Assembly (NCBI GenBank): GCA_963849115.1 | Contig: CAWKGK010000003.1 | Location: forward strand, 124,001 to 188,000 | DNA: 64,000 nucleotides | Direction: 5' to 3' | Origin: JACDAL01 sp963849115 | GTDB taxonomy: Bacteria > Actinomycetota > CADDZG01 > WHSQ01 | Shown here: one piece after another, positions 8,721 through 17,873 of the stretch | Layout: each line of letters opens with the position of its first letter | Position numbering within the stretch: the stretch's first letter is position 1 | The notes under the pieces: model-generated | What the model was told of the DNA's origin: nothing | Databases searched by the model: none | What the model saw: the letters and a program-made list of their open reading frames with translations, nothing else | Position numbers and translations under genes: made by a program

Positions 8721-9664
8721 GCGGGACTGGGTTGAGCCGAGAGGCGCACCATGCCGGAAAGCTCGTGGGCGCGGGCGGCATCTAGCCGTCCCGCTCCCGG
8801 GAGTTCGGCGTTCGCGGCCGCGGCGCCGAGAGCCAGCGCGAGCGCCTCAGGCCACTCTCGGGCTCGATCCAGCGCGAGGGCGAGCCCGCCCAAGAAGGCA
8901 TCACCGGAGCCAACTGGATACCGGCCCTTGGTGTCGATCGAACCGACCCATTCGGAGCCGTCCGGCGCGGCGGCCACTATGCCCCGGTCGCCCAGAGTGA
9001 TGATGGCGGTGTGCCCGTCTCCTCCTGCCCGAGCGCGCACCTCCAATGCTGCATCGCAAGAGCCAACCTTGGCCGGCGGTACGTCCAACAGACCGGCGGC
9101 TTCGGCCGCATTGATCTTGACGACATCGGGTGTCGCCTCGAGCGCCTGGTCGAGATAGTCGCCGGCTGCGTCGAGCACCACCGACCTGCCGATGTCGTGA
9201 GCCAGCTCCACGATCCGCTTATATCCATCAATCGGTGCGCCGGGTGGCAATGAGCCCGAGATCGTGAGGAGATCGGCGCCTGCGAGTTCGTCCGCTAGGA
9301 TCGCCATCAGCTCGGGCCACAGGAACTCAGGAATCTCGTTCCCACGTTCGTAGAACTCGGTCATCTCGCCGCTTCTGCGATCGGCTACCGAAAGCGAGGA
9401 GCGCGTCTCTCCATCGGTCCAGAGAGCGTCATAAGCAACCTGCTGCGAGTCGAGCTCTTGGGCGATCCACCTTCCGGCGTGGCCGCCGAGGATCGCAACG
9501 GCTCGCACATCCGCACCTAGAGTTGCCGCCGCTCTCGCCGCATTCAGCCCCTTGCCCCCAGCGACTTGCACGAACCTGGTCGGCCTGTGCGTCTCGCCTC
9601 TCACGACCCGATCGACTTCGAAGAGACGATCTATCGAGGGATTGGCGGCGAGGCAAACGATCAT
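8717..9664 (-). CDS. PfkB-family sugar-phosphate kinase (1-phosphofructokinase / tagatose-6-P kinase like)
   Basis: A 315-residue ribokinase-fold kinase of the hexose-phosphate subgroup. N-terminal AANPSIDR, the substrate-site VAGGKGLN near residue 35 and the catalytic GSGDAFLGG near residue 265 (Asp as base) are all present. It phosphorylates a sugar phosphate with ATP. No PTS or aldolase gene is nearby, so the substrate is unknown. It is followed by pip with a 4-bp overlap, and the upstream decarboxylase gene on the same strand ends 17 bp before this start, so all three may share a transcript. Confidence 0.85.
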   Translation of the reverse strand: MIVCLAANPSIDRLFEVDRVVRGETHRPTRFVQVAGGKGLNAARAAATLGADVRAVAILGGHAGRWIAQELDSQQVAYDALWTDGETRSSLSVADRRSGEMTEFYERGNEIPEFLWPELMAILADELAGADLLTISGSLPPGAPIDGYKRIVELAHDIGRSVVLDAAGDYLDQALEATPDVVKINAAEAAGLLDVPPAKVGSCDAALEVRARAGGDGHTAIITLGDRGIVAAAPDGSEWVGSIDTKGRYPVGSGDAFLGGLALALDRAREWPEALALALGAAAANAELPGAGRLDAARAHELSGMVRLSAQPSPA

Positions 9665-9681
9665 CTTGATGCCGCAGTCAG

Positions 9682-11574
9682 CTACGTTCTTCGTAACCGC
9701 TGAGAGGAAGCGGCCCTCACTTGTTGCTCCAGGTCGGGCAGCTTGCTCACAAGCTCCCGCAGTCTTTCAGGCGGGAACACGATCAATCGCGCCGCGGACT
9801 GCGCCACGACGGTCGCGAGGCGAGGATAGCCGTAACCGGCCCCCCAATCCATGGCGGCAAGCTCGCCGAAGAAGTCGCCCGGCTCGAGCTCTCTAACCAA
9901 CTCCTCGTCTATGTGAACCTGAAGCGTGCCTTCTACGACGACGTAGAAGTCGCGGCCGTAATCCCAGCGTCGGAGCACCACCTCATCCGGATCGATCCTT
10001 GTTTCCCTCGCTCCCACGAGTGCCGCAGAAAGCTCCGCATCAGAAAGCGACTGAAAGAGGGGAACTTGGCGTGCGGTGGCGATCTCCACTCCCGATTCCG
10101 CCGCGGCGGTGCGCAGGATGCTCGGATGCCGGTCGAACGACACTGCTGCTCTAGGAGCGGCCAAAGAGTCCTTTGGGGTCGCTTTCTCCAGCCACTCGAG
10201 TACCGAGGAAACCTCCGCCTCGGTGCTGGTGTAGTTGAGGATGCACATTCGCAGTGCGTGGCGGCCCCGTAGCCTCGTGGAGGAGATCATCCCGGTGCCG
10301 CTTGCGAGCAGGCCCTCGAGAAGCGAGGCATTCATTCGTTCGTTGGCGTCTTCATCCACTCCCGGGAAGCGGCGGCGGAAGCAGACGACGCCTAGGGAGG
10401 CCGGCGCCATGAGCTCAAGCGTCTTGCTCTCCTCAATGTGGCTTTGGCAAGCGTGGGCGAGCTGCATGCATGTTTCAACGGCTTGCCTGAAGGCAGCGAC
10501 GCCGAAGTACTTTATCGAGATCCACACTTTCAAGGCGCGCCATCCGCGCGTTAACTGCACTCCCAGATCGCAGAAGTTGACTTCGTCTTGTGTGGCTTCG
10601 CTGTCCTTCAGATAGTCGGGAACGATCTCAAAAGCTCGGCGCAGGTGTGCCCCCTCTCGGACCAGGAGACAACCGCATTCGAATGGCTGATATAGCCACT
10701 TGTGAGGATCAAGCGTCACCGAGTCCGCCAGGTCGATGCCAGACATCACCTCACGACCTCTTGCGGTGAGTGTGACGAAACCGCCGTAGGCCGCGTCGAC
10801 GTGAAACCAGACGCCTTTCTCACGGCACACTTGAGCGATCTGCGGAAGAGGATCGACGGCCCCGGTGTTGGTTGAGCCTCCGCTTGCGGCCACGAACAGG
10901 GGCCGGCGGCCTGCTCGGACATCTGAATCCATGGCTTCTCTGAGCGCATCCGGGCGCAGGCGAAAGCCGTTGTCGGCGGGTAGCACTCGTACCTGGTCGG
11001 GGTGAAAGCCCAGGATTCGTGCGGCTCGGGCCATGGACGAGTGGGCTTGATCGGATACGTAAACGACAGCTTTATCGGTCATGACTCCCAGCAACGCCTC
11101 TCGGGCGCAGGCCAATGCCGTCATGTTTGCCGCCGAGCCGCCGCTGACGAGTACGCCGGAGGCAGATGGCGGGTAGCCGATCCACTTCTTGAACCAGTCG
11201 AGCACGACAAGCTCTATCTGGCTGGGGCCGGGCGTTTCCAGCCACGAGGTGGCGTGAACGTTGAGGGCGCTTGCTATGAGATCGGCGAGGGCGCCGGGCC
11301 AGGTGCTGGATCCGGGAATGAAGGCAAAGAAGTTGGGGTGGTCACAGGAGACGAACGCAGGGAGGACGTCCTGCTTGAGCACGGAGATGATCGTCTCGAA
11401 GTCCTGGCCGACCTCTGGTGGATCTTCGAAGAGCCGCGCCAGCGTCTGTGGTGAGGTATCGACGTCGCTGTTGAGGTCCTCACGGGCCGACATGCGGTTC
11501 ACGAGCAAATCGACGGTGTCATAGCCGATGCGGCGCATGGTCTCAGGATCCAACCGCAAGGAACGCTCCTGCAT
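9682..11574 (-). CDS. PLP-dependent aromatic-L-amino-acid decarboxylase fused to a cyclic-nucleotide-binding domain
   Basis: Residues 1 to about 475 are a group II decarboxylase: HVDAAYGG (PLP-pairing Asp) and DPHKWL, whose Lys forms the Schiff base. Residues of about 500-615 form a Crp/PKA-like cNMP domain (VPLFQSLSDAEL, then the cassette GDFFGELAAM with a late Arg in PRLATVVA). Typical decarboxylases end after the first domain, so the fusion is unusual. Start: ATG 11574 has GAGAGGG 6 nt upstream; an in-frame TTG at 11589 would be the long form. The gene is divergent from an MFS transporter that carries the same kind of C-terminal domain. Confidence 0.87.
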   Translation of the reverse strand: MQERSLRLDPETMRRIGYDTVDLLVNRMSAREDLNSDVDTSPQTLARLFEDPPEVGQDFETIISVLKQDVLPAFVSCDHPNFFAFIPGSSTWPGALADLIASALNVHATSWLETPGPSQIELVVLDWFKKWIGYPPSASGVLVSGGSAANMTALACAREALLGVMTDKAVVYVSDQAHSSMARAARILGFHPDQVRVLPADNGFRLRPDALREAMDSDVRAGRRPLFVAASGGSTNTGAVDPLPQIAQVCREKGVWFHVDAAYGGFVTLTARGREVMSGIDLADSVTLDPHKWLYQPFECGCLLVREGAHLRRAFEIVPDYLKDSEATQDEVNFCDLGVQLTRGWRALKVWISIKYFGVAAFRQAVETCMQLAHACQSHIEESKTLELMAPASLGVVCFRRRFPGVDEDANERMNASLLEGLLASGTGMISSTRLRGRHALRMCILNYTSTEAEVSSVLEWLEKATPKDSLAAPRAAVSFDRHPSILRTAAAESGVEIATARQVPLFQSLSDAELSAALVGARETRIDPDEVVLRRWDYGRDFYVVVEGTLQVHIDEELVRELEPGDFFGELAAMDWGAGYGYPRLATVVAQSAARLIVFPPERLRELVSKLPDLEQQVRAASSQRLRRT

Positions 11575-11676
11575 CTTCCGCCCTCTCAAAGATAGTCAGC
11601 TCATAAGGCCGCAGGCTGGCTCGCCGAACGTAGGCATTTGACCTCCGAGAGCCTCCGGCGGCAAACATGCCAAGCC

Positions 11677-11682
11677 TATAAT
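11677..11682 (+). promoter_or_regulatory. -10 box, leaderless-type, for the MFS transporter gene
   Basis: TATAAT ends 8 nt before ATG 11691 and no Shine-Dalgarno is present, so transcription should begin at or very near the start codon. Confidence 0.6.
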
Positions 11683-11690
11683 CCTCGGCT

Positions 11691-13337
11691 ATGGCCGGGA
11701 CGTCCTCTGCGCTTCGAGCTCTGGCTGCCGTCGGCCGAAATCGCCGCCTGCTTGCGGTGCAGGCTGCCTATGTGACCTTCAACCTGGCGGAGTGGGCGAC
11801 TTGGATCGCGATCTTGGTCTACGCATACGAAGTCGGGGGAGCGGCGGCAACCGGAGTGGTTGTTGTCGTTCAGCTTGCCCCCGCGATGATAATTGCTCCC
11901 TTGGCAGGGTCTCTCGGAGATCGTCATCGGCGAGAGAGGTTGCTGCAACTCGCTTACCTCTGCCAGGCGCTTGCAGCCGGGCTCACAGGATTATCGCTGT
12001 TGCTGGAGTGGCCGGTCGCACTCATCTACGCCCTGGCCGCCGCTACGGCTTCAAGTGTCACACTCACCCGGCCGATCCAGGGGGCCCTGCTTCCATCTCT
12101 GGCGGCATCGCCCGAGGAGCTGACCGCCGCGAACGTGGTGGCCGGCACGATTCAGAGCTTGAGCATGATCGCAGGCCCTGCAATCACCGCCGTGCTCCTG
12201 AGGGTAGGGGAACCTGGAACCGTCTTCGTGGTCATGGCCGGGCTGCTGGTGGGCGGCTTCCTCCTGGTGGCGGTCAACGTCGCACCGGGTCGGCGGGTCG
12301 ACCGAGGGGCGCAGGCCGGGCCTAGGGAGTTGGTCTCTGACACTCTCGAAGCCTTCCGGCTCGTTGTCAGAAACCCCAAGTACGTAACCGTCGTCGCCAT
12401 CCTGGCTGCTCCGTCCTTTCAGGAAGGCGCGCTGGATGTGTTGCTTGTGGTACTGGCCGTAGTCGTTTTGGATATCGGTGAGTCGGGGGTGGGGTGGCTC
12501 AATGCGTGTCTCGGAGGCGGTGCCCTGATCGGTTCCCTCGCATCGATTGCATTGGTAGGCCGGTCGCGCTTGGCCCTCCCGATCCTCATGGCGTCGCTGG
12601 TGTTGGGTGGCTCTCTGATACTGGTGGGTGTGGCACCCGGACCGCAGGTGGCGGCCGCATTGCTGCTCGCAGTGGGGGCGGCGACGAGCATGATGGATGT
12701 GGCGGGGCGCACCCTCACGCAACGAGTAGTCGCCGATGCCGCTCTCTCCCGCATCTTCGGGCTGATGGAGGGCATGAGGATGGGAGGCCTCGCAATCGGT
12801 GCCGTGCTCGTCTCTACGTTGGTGGAAGGCCTTGGTCACGCCCTCACGTTCGCCATCGCAGGCGCCCTGCTTCCCGTGGTGTGTCTGTGCTTGTGGCGGC
12901 CGCTTCGACGGATCGACGATTCGGTGATCGTCCCGGTGCGTGAGCTAAACCTCGTTAGATCGATCCCGCTGTTCTCGGGGCTTGCGGTTCCCATCGTCGA
13001 ACGGATCGCCGCGAATCTCATTCCGGTCAGAGCTGCAGCCGGTACCGAAATACTCAAGGAGGGAGATAGCGGAGACCGCCTCTATATCGTCGACGATGGT
13101 GAGGTGGAGGTATCAATCGGGGGCCGGCGGGTTCGTAGGCAGGGCCAGGGCGAGTTCTTCGGCGAGATATCGCTGCTCCTGGCCGTGCCCCGCACGGCTA
13201 CCGTCAAGGCGGTATCGGATGTGGCTCTCTTCGCCCTCGAGCGTTGGCTTTTCCTTGAGGTTCTCACGGGACATGCCCAGGTGCGAGAGGGGGCCGAGGC
13301 GGTCGCCGATGAACGGCTGGGCCTCAAACGGGATTAA
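11691..13337 (+). CDS. MFS transporter with C-terminal cyclic-nucleotide-binding domain
   Basis: A 548-residue membrane protein. Residues of about 15-410 hold 10-12 hydrophobic helices of a major-facilitator (DHA3-like) exporter, with the loop motif GSLGDRHRRERLL after TM2. Residues of about 425-530 are a cNMP-binding domain (NLVRSIPLFSGL, GDSGDRLYIVDDGEVEV, GEFFGEISLL, PRTATVKA). The cytosolic domain could gate transport by cyclic nucleotide; this is inference. It is divergent from the decarboxylase/cNMP fusion with a 116-bp gap, so decarboxylation product and exporter may be linked. The substrate is unknown. Confidence 0.88.
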   Translation: MAGTSSALRALAAVGRNRRLLAVQAAYVTFNLAEWATWIAILVYAYEVGGAAATGVVVVVQLAPAMIIAPLAGSLGDRHRRERLLQLAYLCQALAAGLTGLSLLLEWPVALIYALAAATASSVTLTRPIQGALLPSLAASPEELTAANVVAGTIQSLSMIAGPAITAVLLRVGEPGTVFVVMAGLLVGGFLLVAVNVAPGRRVDRGAQAGPRELVSDTLEAFRLVVRNPKYVTVVAILAAPSFQEGALDVLLVVLAVVVLDIGESGVGWLNACLGGGALIGSLASIALVGRSRLALPILMASLVLGGSLILVGVAPGPQVAAALLLAVGAATSMMDVAGRTLTQRVVADAALSRIFGLMEGMRMGGLAIGAVLVSTLVEGLGHALTFAIAGALLPVVCLCLWRPLRRIDDSVIVPVRELNLVRSIPLFSGLAVPIVERIAANLIPVRAAAGTEILKEGDSGDRLYIVDDGEVEVSIGGRRVRRQGQGEFFGEISLLLAVPRTATVKAVSDVALFALERWLFLEVLTGHAQVREGAEAVADERLGLKRD

Positions 13338-13365
13338 CGTGATAACGCCACTGGACGAGCCCCTG

Positions 13366-13390
13366 AAAAGACCGTTACGCGGTCATTTTT
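13366..13390 (+). terminator. Candidate intrinsic terminator after the MFS gene
   Basis: gaccg (13370-13374) pairs with cggtc (13380-13384) around a 5-nt loop, with AAAA before and TTTTT after. It lies 30 bp after the MFS stop and overlaps the end of the convergent VWA gene. Confidence 0.5.
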
Positions 13391-14660
13391 GCTTGTCCGG
13401 ATCCTGAGGCGGACGTCTGCGTGAACGCTGCTTGCGGTGCTGGTCGTAGTGCATCCTCTTGCTCTGAAACGCGTCGTAAGAGGTTGATGCTGCCATCGAG
13501 GAATGAGAGTCGAGGATGTCGGCCTCGAAGAAAAGCTCCTCGGCTCGCTTGGAGGTGGGGGCAATCGCGCGAAGCTCATCTGCCGAACCACGCAGCAGCC
13601 TCTGTGCCTTAAAGAAGTCGCCACGGTCCGCCAAGTCGCGTGCCTCCTCCTGCGCCCGTGCCGCTTTCAGGATCAGAACCTCTTCGATAACGTCCTGATC
13701 GGGGACGGCACCGGCCGCTTCGTCGGCGGTGACGGCGTTGACCACGATCGGAAGAGTGATCTCGTGCGCCGCTACGGTCTCCCCCACGGAAACGTAGCGC
13801 AGGAGCAAGTCGGCGACCTTCTTGACACCGAGCGCAGCCATTTGTGGGATATGGAGCTGGAACACGACACGCCGGTTCTCCTCCGCGTAGGCGTCGCCCA
13901 GGTTGATTTGCACTCCTCCCACTACTGCCGTTGTCGGGTATTCGTTGAGGATGCCGAGGAGCTTCACTTCCTCCGTGGGCCGAATCTCAATGCTCATGTT
14001 TTGGGCAACGAGGCTGGCAAGATCCTCGAACTCCGCCGCGAAGATGCCCGGCGCGTCCTCGGCATTTGCTGCAAAGTATGACTTGCCGGCACCTGCATCC
14101 GCCATCTGGGTTAGAAGCTGCTCGTGGAAGCCGTCGCCGTAGCCGATCGTCGTGGTTCCGATACCCTCTTCGGCGATCTTGCTCGCCATGTCCACGAGAG
14201 TGGCGCTGTCGGTGATGCCGTGGTTCGCCTGCCCATCCGTAAGTAGGATCACCTTTCGTGTGGCACCGTCGGGTGCACGTCTTGCCTCCTCCACCCCCTT
14301 CAGCCACCCTCCCGAAAGATTGGTCATCCCGCCGACGTGGATGTTGCGGACTGCATTACGTAGGTGATCGCGATCGACGGGGGCCAGCGACGACACGAGA
14401 TCGATTCCGTCGTCGTACGCCACAATTGCCATCTGATCGCTCGCCTCGAGGCGGCGGATCAGGTAATCCGCGGCCGCCTTGGTGTGCTCGAGCTTCGGGC
14501 CGGCCATCGAGCCGCTGCGGTCGATGACCAAAGCCAGGTGGAGCGGGGGCCGCTCCCTGTTTGTTCCCGGTGCCGGTGCGTCGAGATCGAGCATGGCATT
14601 GACCACCTGTTCTCCCTCAACGGCTACGAGCTGGTGGTCAAGCTTGATATTGGCCTTCAT
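13383..14660 (-). CDS. von Willebrand factor A (VWA) domain protein
   Basis: A 425-residue protein from ATG 14660, chosen because GAGGAG lies 7 nt upstream. The VWA domain (about residues 40-225) has a complete metal-ion-dependent adhesion site: DRSGS (Asp47, Ser49, Ser51), the Thr of GGMTNLSGG and the Asp of LLTDGQANHG. The region after it resembles the inter-alpha-trypsin-inhibitor-like proteins common in bacteria, and the C-terminus is Arg/Lys-rich (KQRSRRRPPQDPDKQK). No signal peptide is seen, so it is probably cytoplasmic. Its partner is unknown. Confidence 0.85.
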   Translation of the reverse strand: MKANIKLDHQLVAVEGEQVVNAMLDLDAPAPGTNRERPPLHLALVIDRSGSMAGPKLEHTKAAADYLIRRLEASDQMAIVAYDDGIDLVSSLAPVDRDHLRNAVRNIHVGGMTNLSGGWLKGVEEARRAPDGATRKVILLTDGQANHGITDSATLVDMASKIAEEGIGTTTIGYGDGFHEQLLTQMADAGAGKSYFAANAEDAPGIFAAEFEDLASLVAQNMSIEIRPTEEVKLLGILNEYPTTAVVGGVQINLGDAYAEENRRVVFQLHIPQMAALGVKKVADLLLRYVSVGETVAAHEITLPIVVNAVTADEAAGAVPDQDVIEEVLILKAARAQEEARDLADRGDFFKAQRLLRGSADELRAIAPTSKRAEELFFEADILDSHSSMAASTSYDAFQSKRMHYDQHRKQRSRRRPPQDPDKQK

Positions 14661-14860
14661 TAGGTCACTCCTCTTCTGGTCCCCGGTGTCTGATGTCAGT
14701 ATGAGGAAGGGGTGTGACAAGTCTTCGAAAGCGGGGCAAGGCACCCGGTGTTCGCCCGTCCTCAGCCGCCGCAGGCGCTAACGGCCACGCTCACGGGGGG
14801 CCGTAGCCAGACCCTGAGATACGGCCCGGGGAGACTTGCTCGAAGCGTTTCTAGGGTTGG

Positions 14861-14866
14861 TACCCT
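14861..14866 (+). promoter_or_regulatory. -10 box, leaderless-type, for the cupin gene
   Basis: TACCCT (TANNNT) ends 7 nt before ATG 14874, which has no Shine-Dalgarno. Confidence 0.45.
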
Positions 14867-14873
14867 CAGGGCT

Positions 14874-15320
14874 ATGGATCCCATCATTCTCGAGGAAGAG
14901 GCAGGTGAGGTCATCGGTTCCGGCGGGCCGACCCGAGCCGTCATCAAGGCCTCGAGCGACGCCACAAAGGGTGGTTTCACGATGACGGATTCAACCATCG
15001 CTCCGCAGTTTCCCGGTCCCCCACCGCATTGGCACCGCGAGGTCACGGACACTTTCTATGTTCTCGAAGGAACGCTCACCGTCCGACTGGGTGACGACCT
15101 GGTGGAGGCCGAACCTGGGACGTATGTCTGCGTGCCTCCAGGTAACGTTCATACCTTCTCTAACCGCACCGACTCGCCAGTCCGGTTCCTCAACATCAGT
15201 TCGCCGGCTGGGTGGGAGAACTATCTAAGGGATCTGGAAGTGCTGCTCAAGGATGGATCACCGGATCCTGAGCGATGGCGAGAAGTCATGTCCAAGTATG
15301 ACTTTGTCCCTGCCGAATAA
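14874..15320 (+). CDS. Cupin-domain protein
   Basis: A 148-residue single-domain cupin. Motif 1 is PPPHWHREVTDTFYVLEG and motif 2 is PGNVHTFSN, supplying the His/Glu/His metal ligands. Start at ATG 14874 keeps the usual short N-terminus; the same frame is open upstream but the leaderless-type -10 box and lack of domain homology argue against using it. The function of such stand-alone cupins (dioxygenase, isomerase or sensor) cannot be inferred here. Confidence 0.82.
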   Translation: MDPIILEEEAGEVIGSGGPTRAVIKASSDATKGGFTMTDSTIAPQFPGPPPHWHREVTDTFYVLEGTLTVRLGDDLVEAEPGTYVCVPPGNVHTFSNRTDSPVRFLNISSPAGWENYLRDLEVLLKDGSPDPERWREVMSKYDFVPAE

Positions 15321-15457
15321 AGCCTTCAGGCGTTTCGCACCATCGGGGTTCCTCAACAAGGTGCCGGTCCGAGCGATGAATTCCACGGCCAGCCCAGGTC
15401 TATTCGGATGACAGTACCCAGGGTGGCGCCCCCAGCAACCGAAATCGAGGAGGTACG

Positions 15458-16099
15458 ATGAGCAAGTTCAGGTTCCAACTCGCCGTCTCGCTGGATGGTT
15501 TCGCGGCCGGACCCGAGCAGAGCAAGGAGAACCCGTTGGGCGCCGGCGGGATGGACCTGCATGAATGGGCCGTGAAGCTTGAGGTGTGGCGCAAGCAGCA
15601 TGGACTGGAAGGCGGCGAGGTCAACGCCAGTACGCCCGTGGTCGAAGAGATTCAGTCGAACATCGGCGCGGGGGTGATGGGCCGGAACATGTTCGGGGGC
15701 GGCCCCGACCCGTGGAGCGAGGACGAACCTTGGAACGGTTGGTGGGGCGACAATCCTCCTTTCCACACGCCGGTATTCGTCCTCACACACCATCCCCGTG
15801 AACCCCTCGAGATGGAGGGAGGGACAACTTTCACTTTTGTAACCGATGGAATCGAGCCCGCGCTCGAGCGGGCGAAGAAGGCCGCGGACGGCCGGGACGT
15901 GATGCTTGGAGGAGGCGCCAACGTAGTGCAGCAGTACCTCGCTGCCGGGCTGATCGACGAATTCGACTTACATGTCGTCCCGATCTTGCTTGTTGAAGGC
16001 GAGCGGCTGCTTGAGAACATCGGCCGCCTTGAACTCGAGCAGGTACGCGCCGTCGAGGCGCCAGGCGTCACCCATATCAAGTACCGCGTGATCAAGTAG
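15458..16099 (+). CDS. Dihydrofolate reductase-like (RibD C-terminal domain) protein
   Basis: A 213-residue member of the RibD-C/DHFR-like superfamily. It begins FQLAVSLDGFAAGPEQ, has GVMGRNMFGGG (NADPH loop) near residue 72, FVLTHHPREP near 107 and LGGGANVVQQYLAAGLIDEF near 150. The family reduces pyrimidine-like or folate-like substrates with NADPH, but this subgroup has no defined substrate. A paralogue is present at 32945-33514. An AGGAGG-type site lies just before ATG 15458. Confidence 0.85.
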   Translation: MSKFRFQLAVSLDGFAAGPEQSKENPLGAGGMDLHEWAVKLEVWRKQHGLEGGEVNASTPVVEEIQSNIGAGVMGRNMFGGGPDPWSEDEPWNGWWGDNPPFHTPVFVLTHHPREPLEMEGGTTFTFVTDGIEPALERAKKAADGRDVMLGGGANVVQQYLAAGLIDEFDLHVVPILLVEGERLLENIGRLELEQVRAVEAPGVTHIKYRVIK

Positions 16100-16116
16100 G
16101 CGGGCGAATCCTGGGG

Positions 16117-16137
16117 GCGCACCTCACTCAGGTGTGC
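16117..16137. terminator. Hairpin between convergent genes, possible terminator
   Basis: gcgcacct (16117-16124) pairs with aggtgtgc (16130-16137), one G-U pair, loop of 5. It sits in the 46-bp gap between two convergent genes; no T-run follows on the plus strand. Confidence 0.35.
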
Positions 16138-16145
16138 GGCTAGCA

Positions 16146-16508
16146 TCATTTCTTGCGTGCTTCGATCTCCTCTATCCGGGTCTTCACGATCTTCCTGACG
16201 ACGGCAGAAGGAAGGGGCCTGTCGACCGGAAAACGAATCGTCCCTTTCGAGGTCTCGTAGGACTCCAGTTCCTCTTTGCACAAGTTCATGATCTTGGCGC
16301 TGTAGGGAAAGAGGCTGCAGTGGTTCTTAAAAGCAGCGAACCCCACCAGTGCTCGACCTTGATATTTGAAGGTGGGCATCTGGTAGCTGATCGTCTCGGT
16401 CGTGTCGGGCGCGGCTGTCTTGATCGTCTTGCGTAGCTTCTCAAGGGCAGCCCGCGCGTCGTGTGGAACCAGGGCGAGGTACTCGTCGACGCTGTTTGGC
16501 CCGGCCAT
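16146..16508 (-). CDS. DUF1801-family protein
   Basis: A 120-residue small protein of the DUF1801 (YdhG-like) group: VDEYLALVPHDARAALEKLR, ETISYQMPTFKYQGR and CSLFPYSAKIM are typical. ATG 16508 is chosen because GAGGAAGG lies just upstream and homologues begin near here. The biochemical role of the family is not established. It lies 26 bp downstream of an SRPBCC-type gene on the same strand; such pairs are frequent in actinobacteria. Confidence 0.82.
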   Translation of the reverse strand: MAGPNSVDEYLALVPHDARAALEKLRKTIKTAAPDTTETISYQMPTFKYQGRALVGFAAFKNHCSLFPYSAKIMNLCKEELESYETSKGTIRFPVDRPLPSAVVRKIVKTRIEEIEARKK

Positions 16509-16534
16509 CTCTACCTTCCTCTCCTGGGTCCGCC

Positions 16535-17065
16535 TTAAGTCTCCAAGTAAGATTTCAGTTCGACCAACCGTTCCTTCCATCGTGCCTTCGCGATCTGCGC
16601 CTGTTCAGCTCCGACTAGGCGATCGTGCGAAACAACGATTGTCGATTTCGACGATCCCTTATCGAGAAAGGACGCGGTCACGCGCGACGAGCCGTCCCAC
16701 AGGAATTGGGCCGAGCGGCCCGGTCGAGAGTGGCTCAGCGACATCGTTGCGTCCGTGAGCCAGCTCTTCCTCTTGCGCGGATTGACGAACGCGTCGAAGG
16801 CGCGCTCGACGGGCACCCCGACCGTCTTGCTCGCGCTCACCTCGAAGGTGCCGTTTCGTCGCACCCCCGCGGGACGGACCCCGCGCTCCTGTTCGTATTC
16901 GACGGTGAGTTTCTGAGCCCACCATCTACTCAGCTCGTGTTCGCCGGTGAGCCAGTCGAAAATCTCGCGATAGGAACGCCCGACCGCCCCCCAACTATCG
17001 AGCTCGTTGAACCACCCGTCCCGATCTCTACCTGTAGCTCGCTCAACCCCAGTGATCTTTGCCAT
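16535..17065 (-). CDS. DUF4287 / SRPBCC (AHSA1-like) domain protein
   Basis: About 176 residues in two parts. Residues 1-65 (WFNELDSWGAVGRSYREIFDWL, then LSRWWAQKLTVEYEQERG) match the DUF4287 helical module. The rest, from FEVSASKTVGVPVERAFDAF, is a START/SRPBCC hydrophobic-pocket fold as in AHSA1-like proteins. The ATG at 17065 is preferred over the one two codons upstream, but both share the same ribosome site. No catalytic residue can be assigned. Confidence 0.8.
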   Translation of the reverse strand: MAKITGVERATGRDRDGWFNELDSWGAVGRSYREIFDWLTGEHELSRWWAQKLTVEYEQERGVRPAGVRRNGTFEVSASKTVGVPVERAFDAFVNPRKRKSWLTDATMSLSHSRPGRSAQFLWDGSSRVTASFLDKGSSKSTIVVSHDRLVGAEQAQIAKARWKERLVELKSYLET

Positions 17066-17357
17066 CGGCAATCTCCTTCTGAAGCGTGCAGTGATTCATT
17101 AATGTAGACGGGAATCGGTTCGAGAACTCATCGCTTCCGCCGAGACTGATTCTCTGGGTTGCGCCTGGCGAAAAGGCAGCCGAGGGAGACCTTTCTGTCC
17201 CTGAGCGGATAGCGCCCGGCGTGGGAGCTACTCCCTAGGCGCCTGGTCTAAGGGCCCTTTCTACTCACCAATCCGATACAGAAAACCGGAGGCCCGGCCC
17301 AGGCGTCTGTACGGCTAGAGGGACAGGGAATCGGAAGATCGAGCGAAGGGTCGACAG

Positions 17358-17873
17358 TTGGAGTTGGACTTCGAGTTCTCCGCGTTCTGTGAAGAACAAC
17401 ATCCGCGGCTCGTTGGAGCGCTCAGCCTGTACTGCGGCGATCGGGCCGTGGCCGAAGAGCTCGCCCAGGACGCTCTTGTCAGAGCATGCTGCGACTGGAG
17501 AAAGGTACGGCAGCTTGGCTCCCCTGGGGCATGGGTCCATCGGGTGGCGATCAACCTCGCAAACTCCTACTTCCGCAGGAGGGCGGCGGAGACTCGAGCT
17601 AAGCGACGCCTCCAGGATCAGCAGCGGACTCATAGGGGTTCCGGCCTCGACTCGGCGGCCGCCATAACGATCCGAAAGGCGGTCTCCTCCCTGCCTCGCC
17701 GGCAACGAACTGCCTTGATTCTCCGCTACTTCGTCGATTTGCCCGTCCGGGATGTCGCGCTGTTGATGGAATGCCCCGAAGGAACCGTAAAGACGTTGAC
17801 CAGCAAGGCCGTCGCTTCGTTGCGACAGAGCCTGCCCCTGCACGAGCTAAAGGAGGTTCGCGATGCTTACTGA
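17358..17873 (+). CDS. SigE-family ECF RNA polymerase sigma factor
   Basis: A 171-residue sigma-70 family factor. Region 2 spans about residues 8-75 (EEQHPRLVGALSLYCGDRAVAEELAQDALVRA, SPGAWVHRVAINLANSYFRRR) and region 4 about 105-160 (SLPRRQRTALILRYFVDLPVRDVALLMECPEGTVKTLTSKAV). It has the short form of the actinobacterial SigE-like group. The start is TTG 17358, preceded by GAAGGG. The last 11 bp overlap the next gene, so the two are translationally coupled and the partner is a candidate regulator of this factor. Confidence 0.92.
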   Translation: MELDFEFSAFCEEQHPRLVGALSLYCGDRAVAEELAQDALVRACCDWRKVRQLGSPGAWVHRVAINLANSYFRRRAAETRAKRRLQDQQRTHRGSGLDSAAAITIRKAVSSLPRRQRTALILRYFVDLPVRDVALLMECPEGTVKTLTSKAVASLRQSLPLHELKEVRDAY

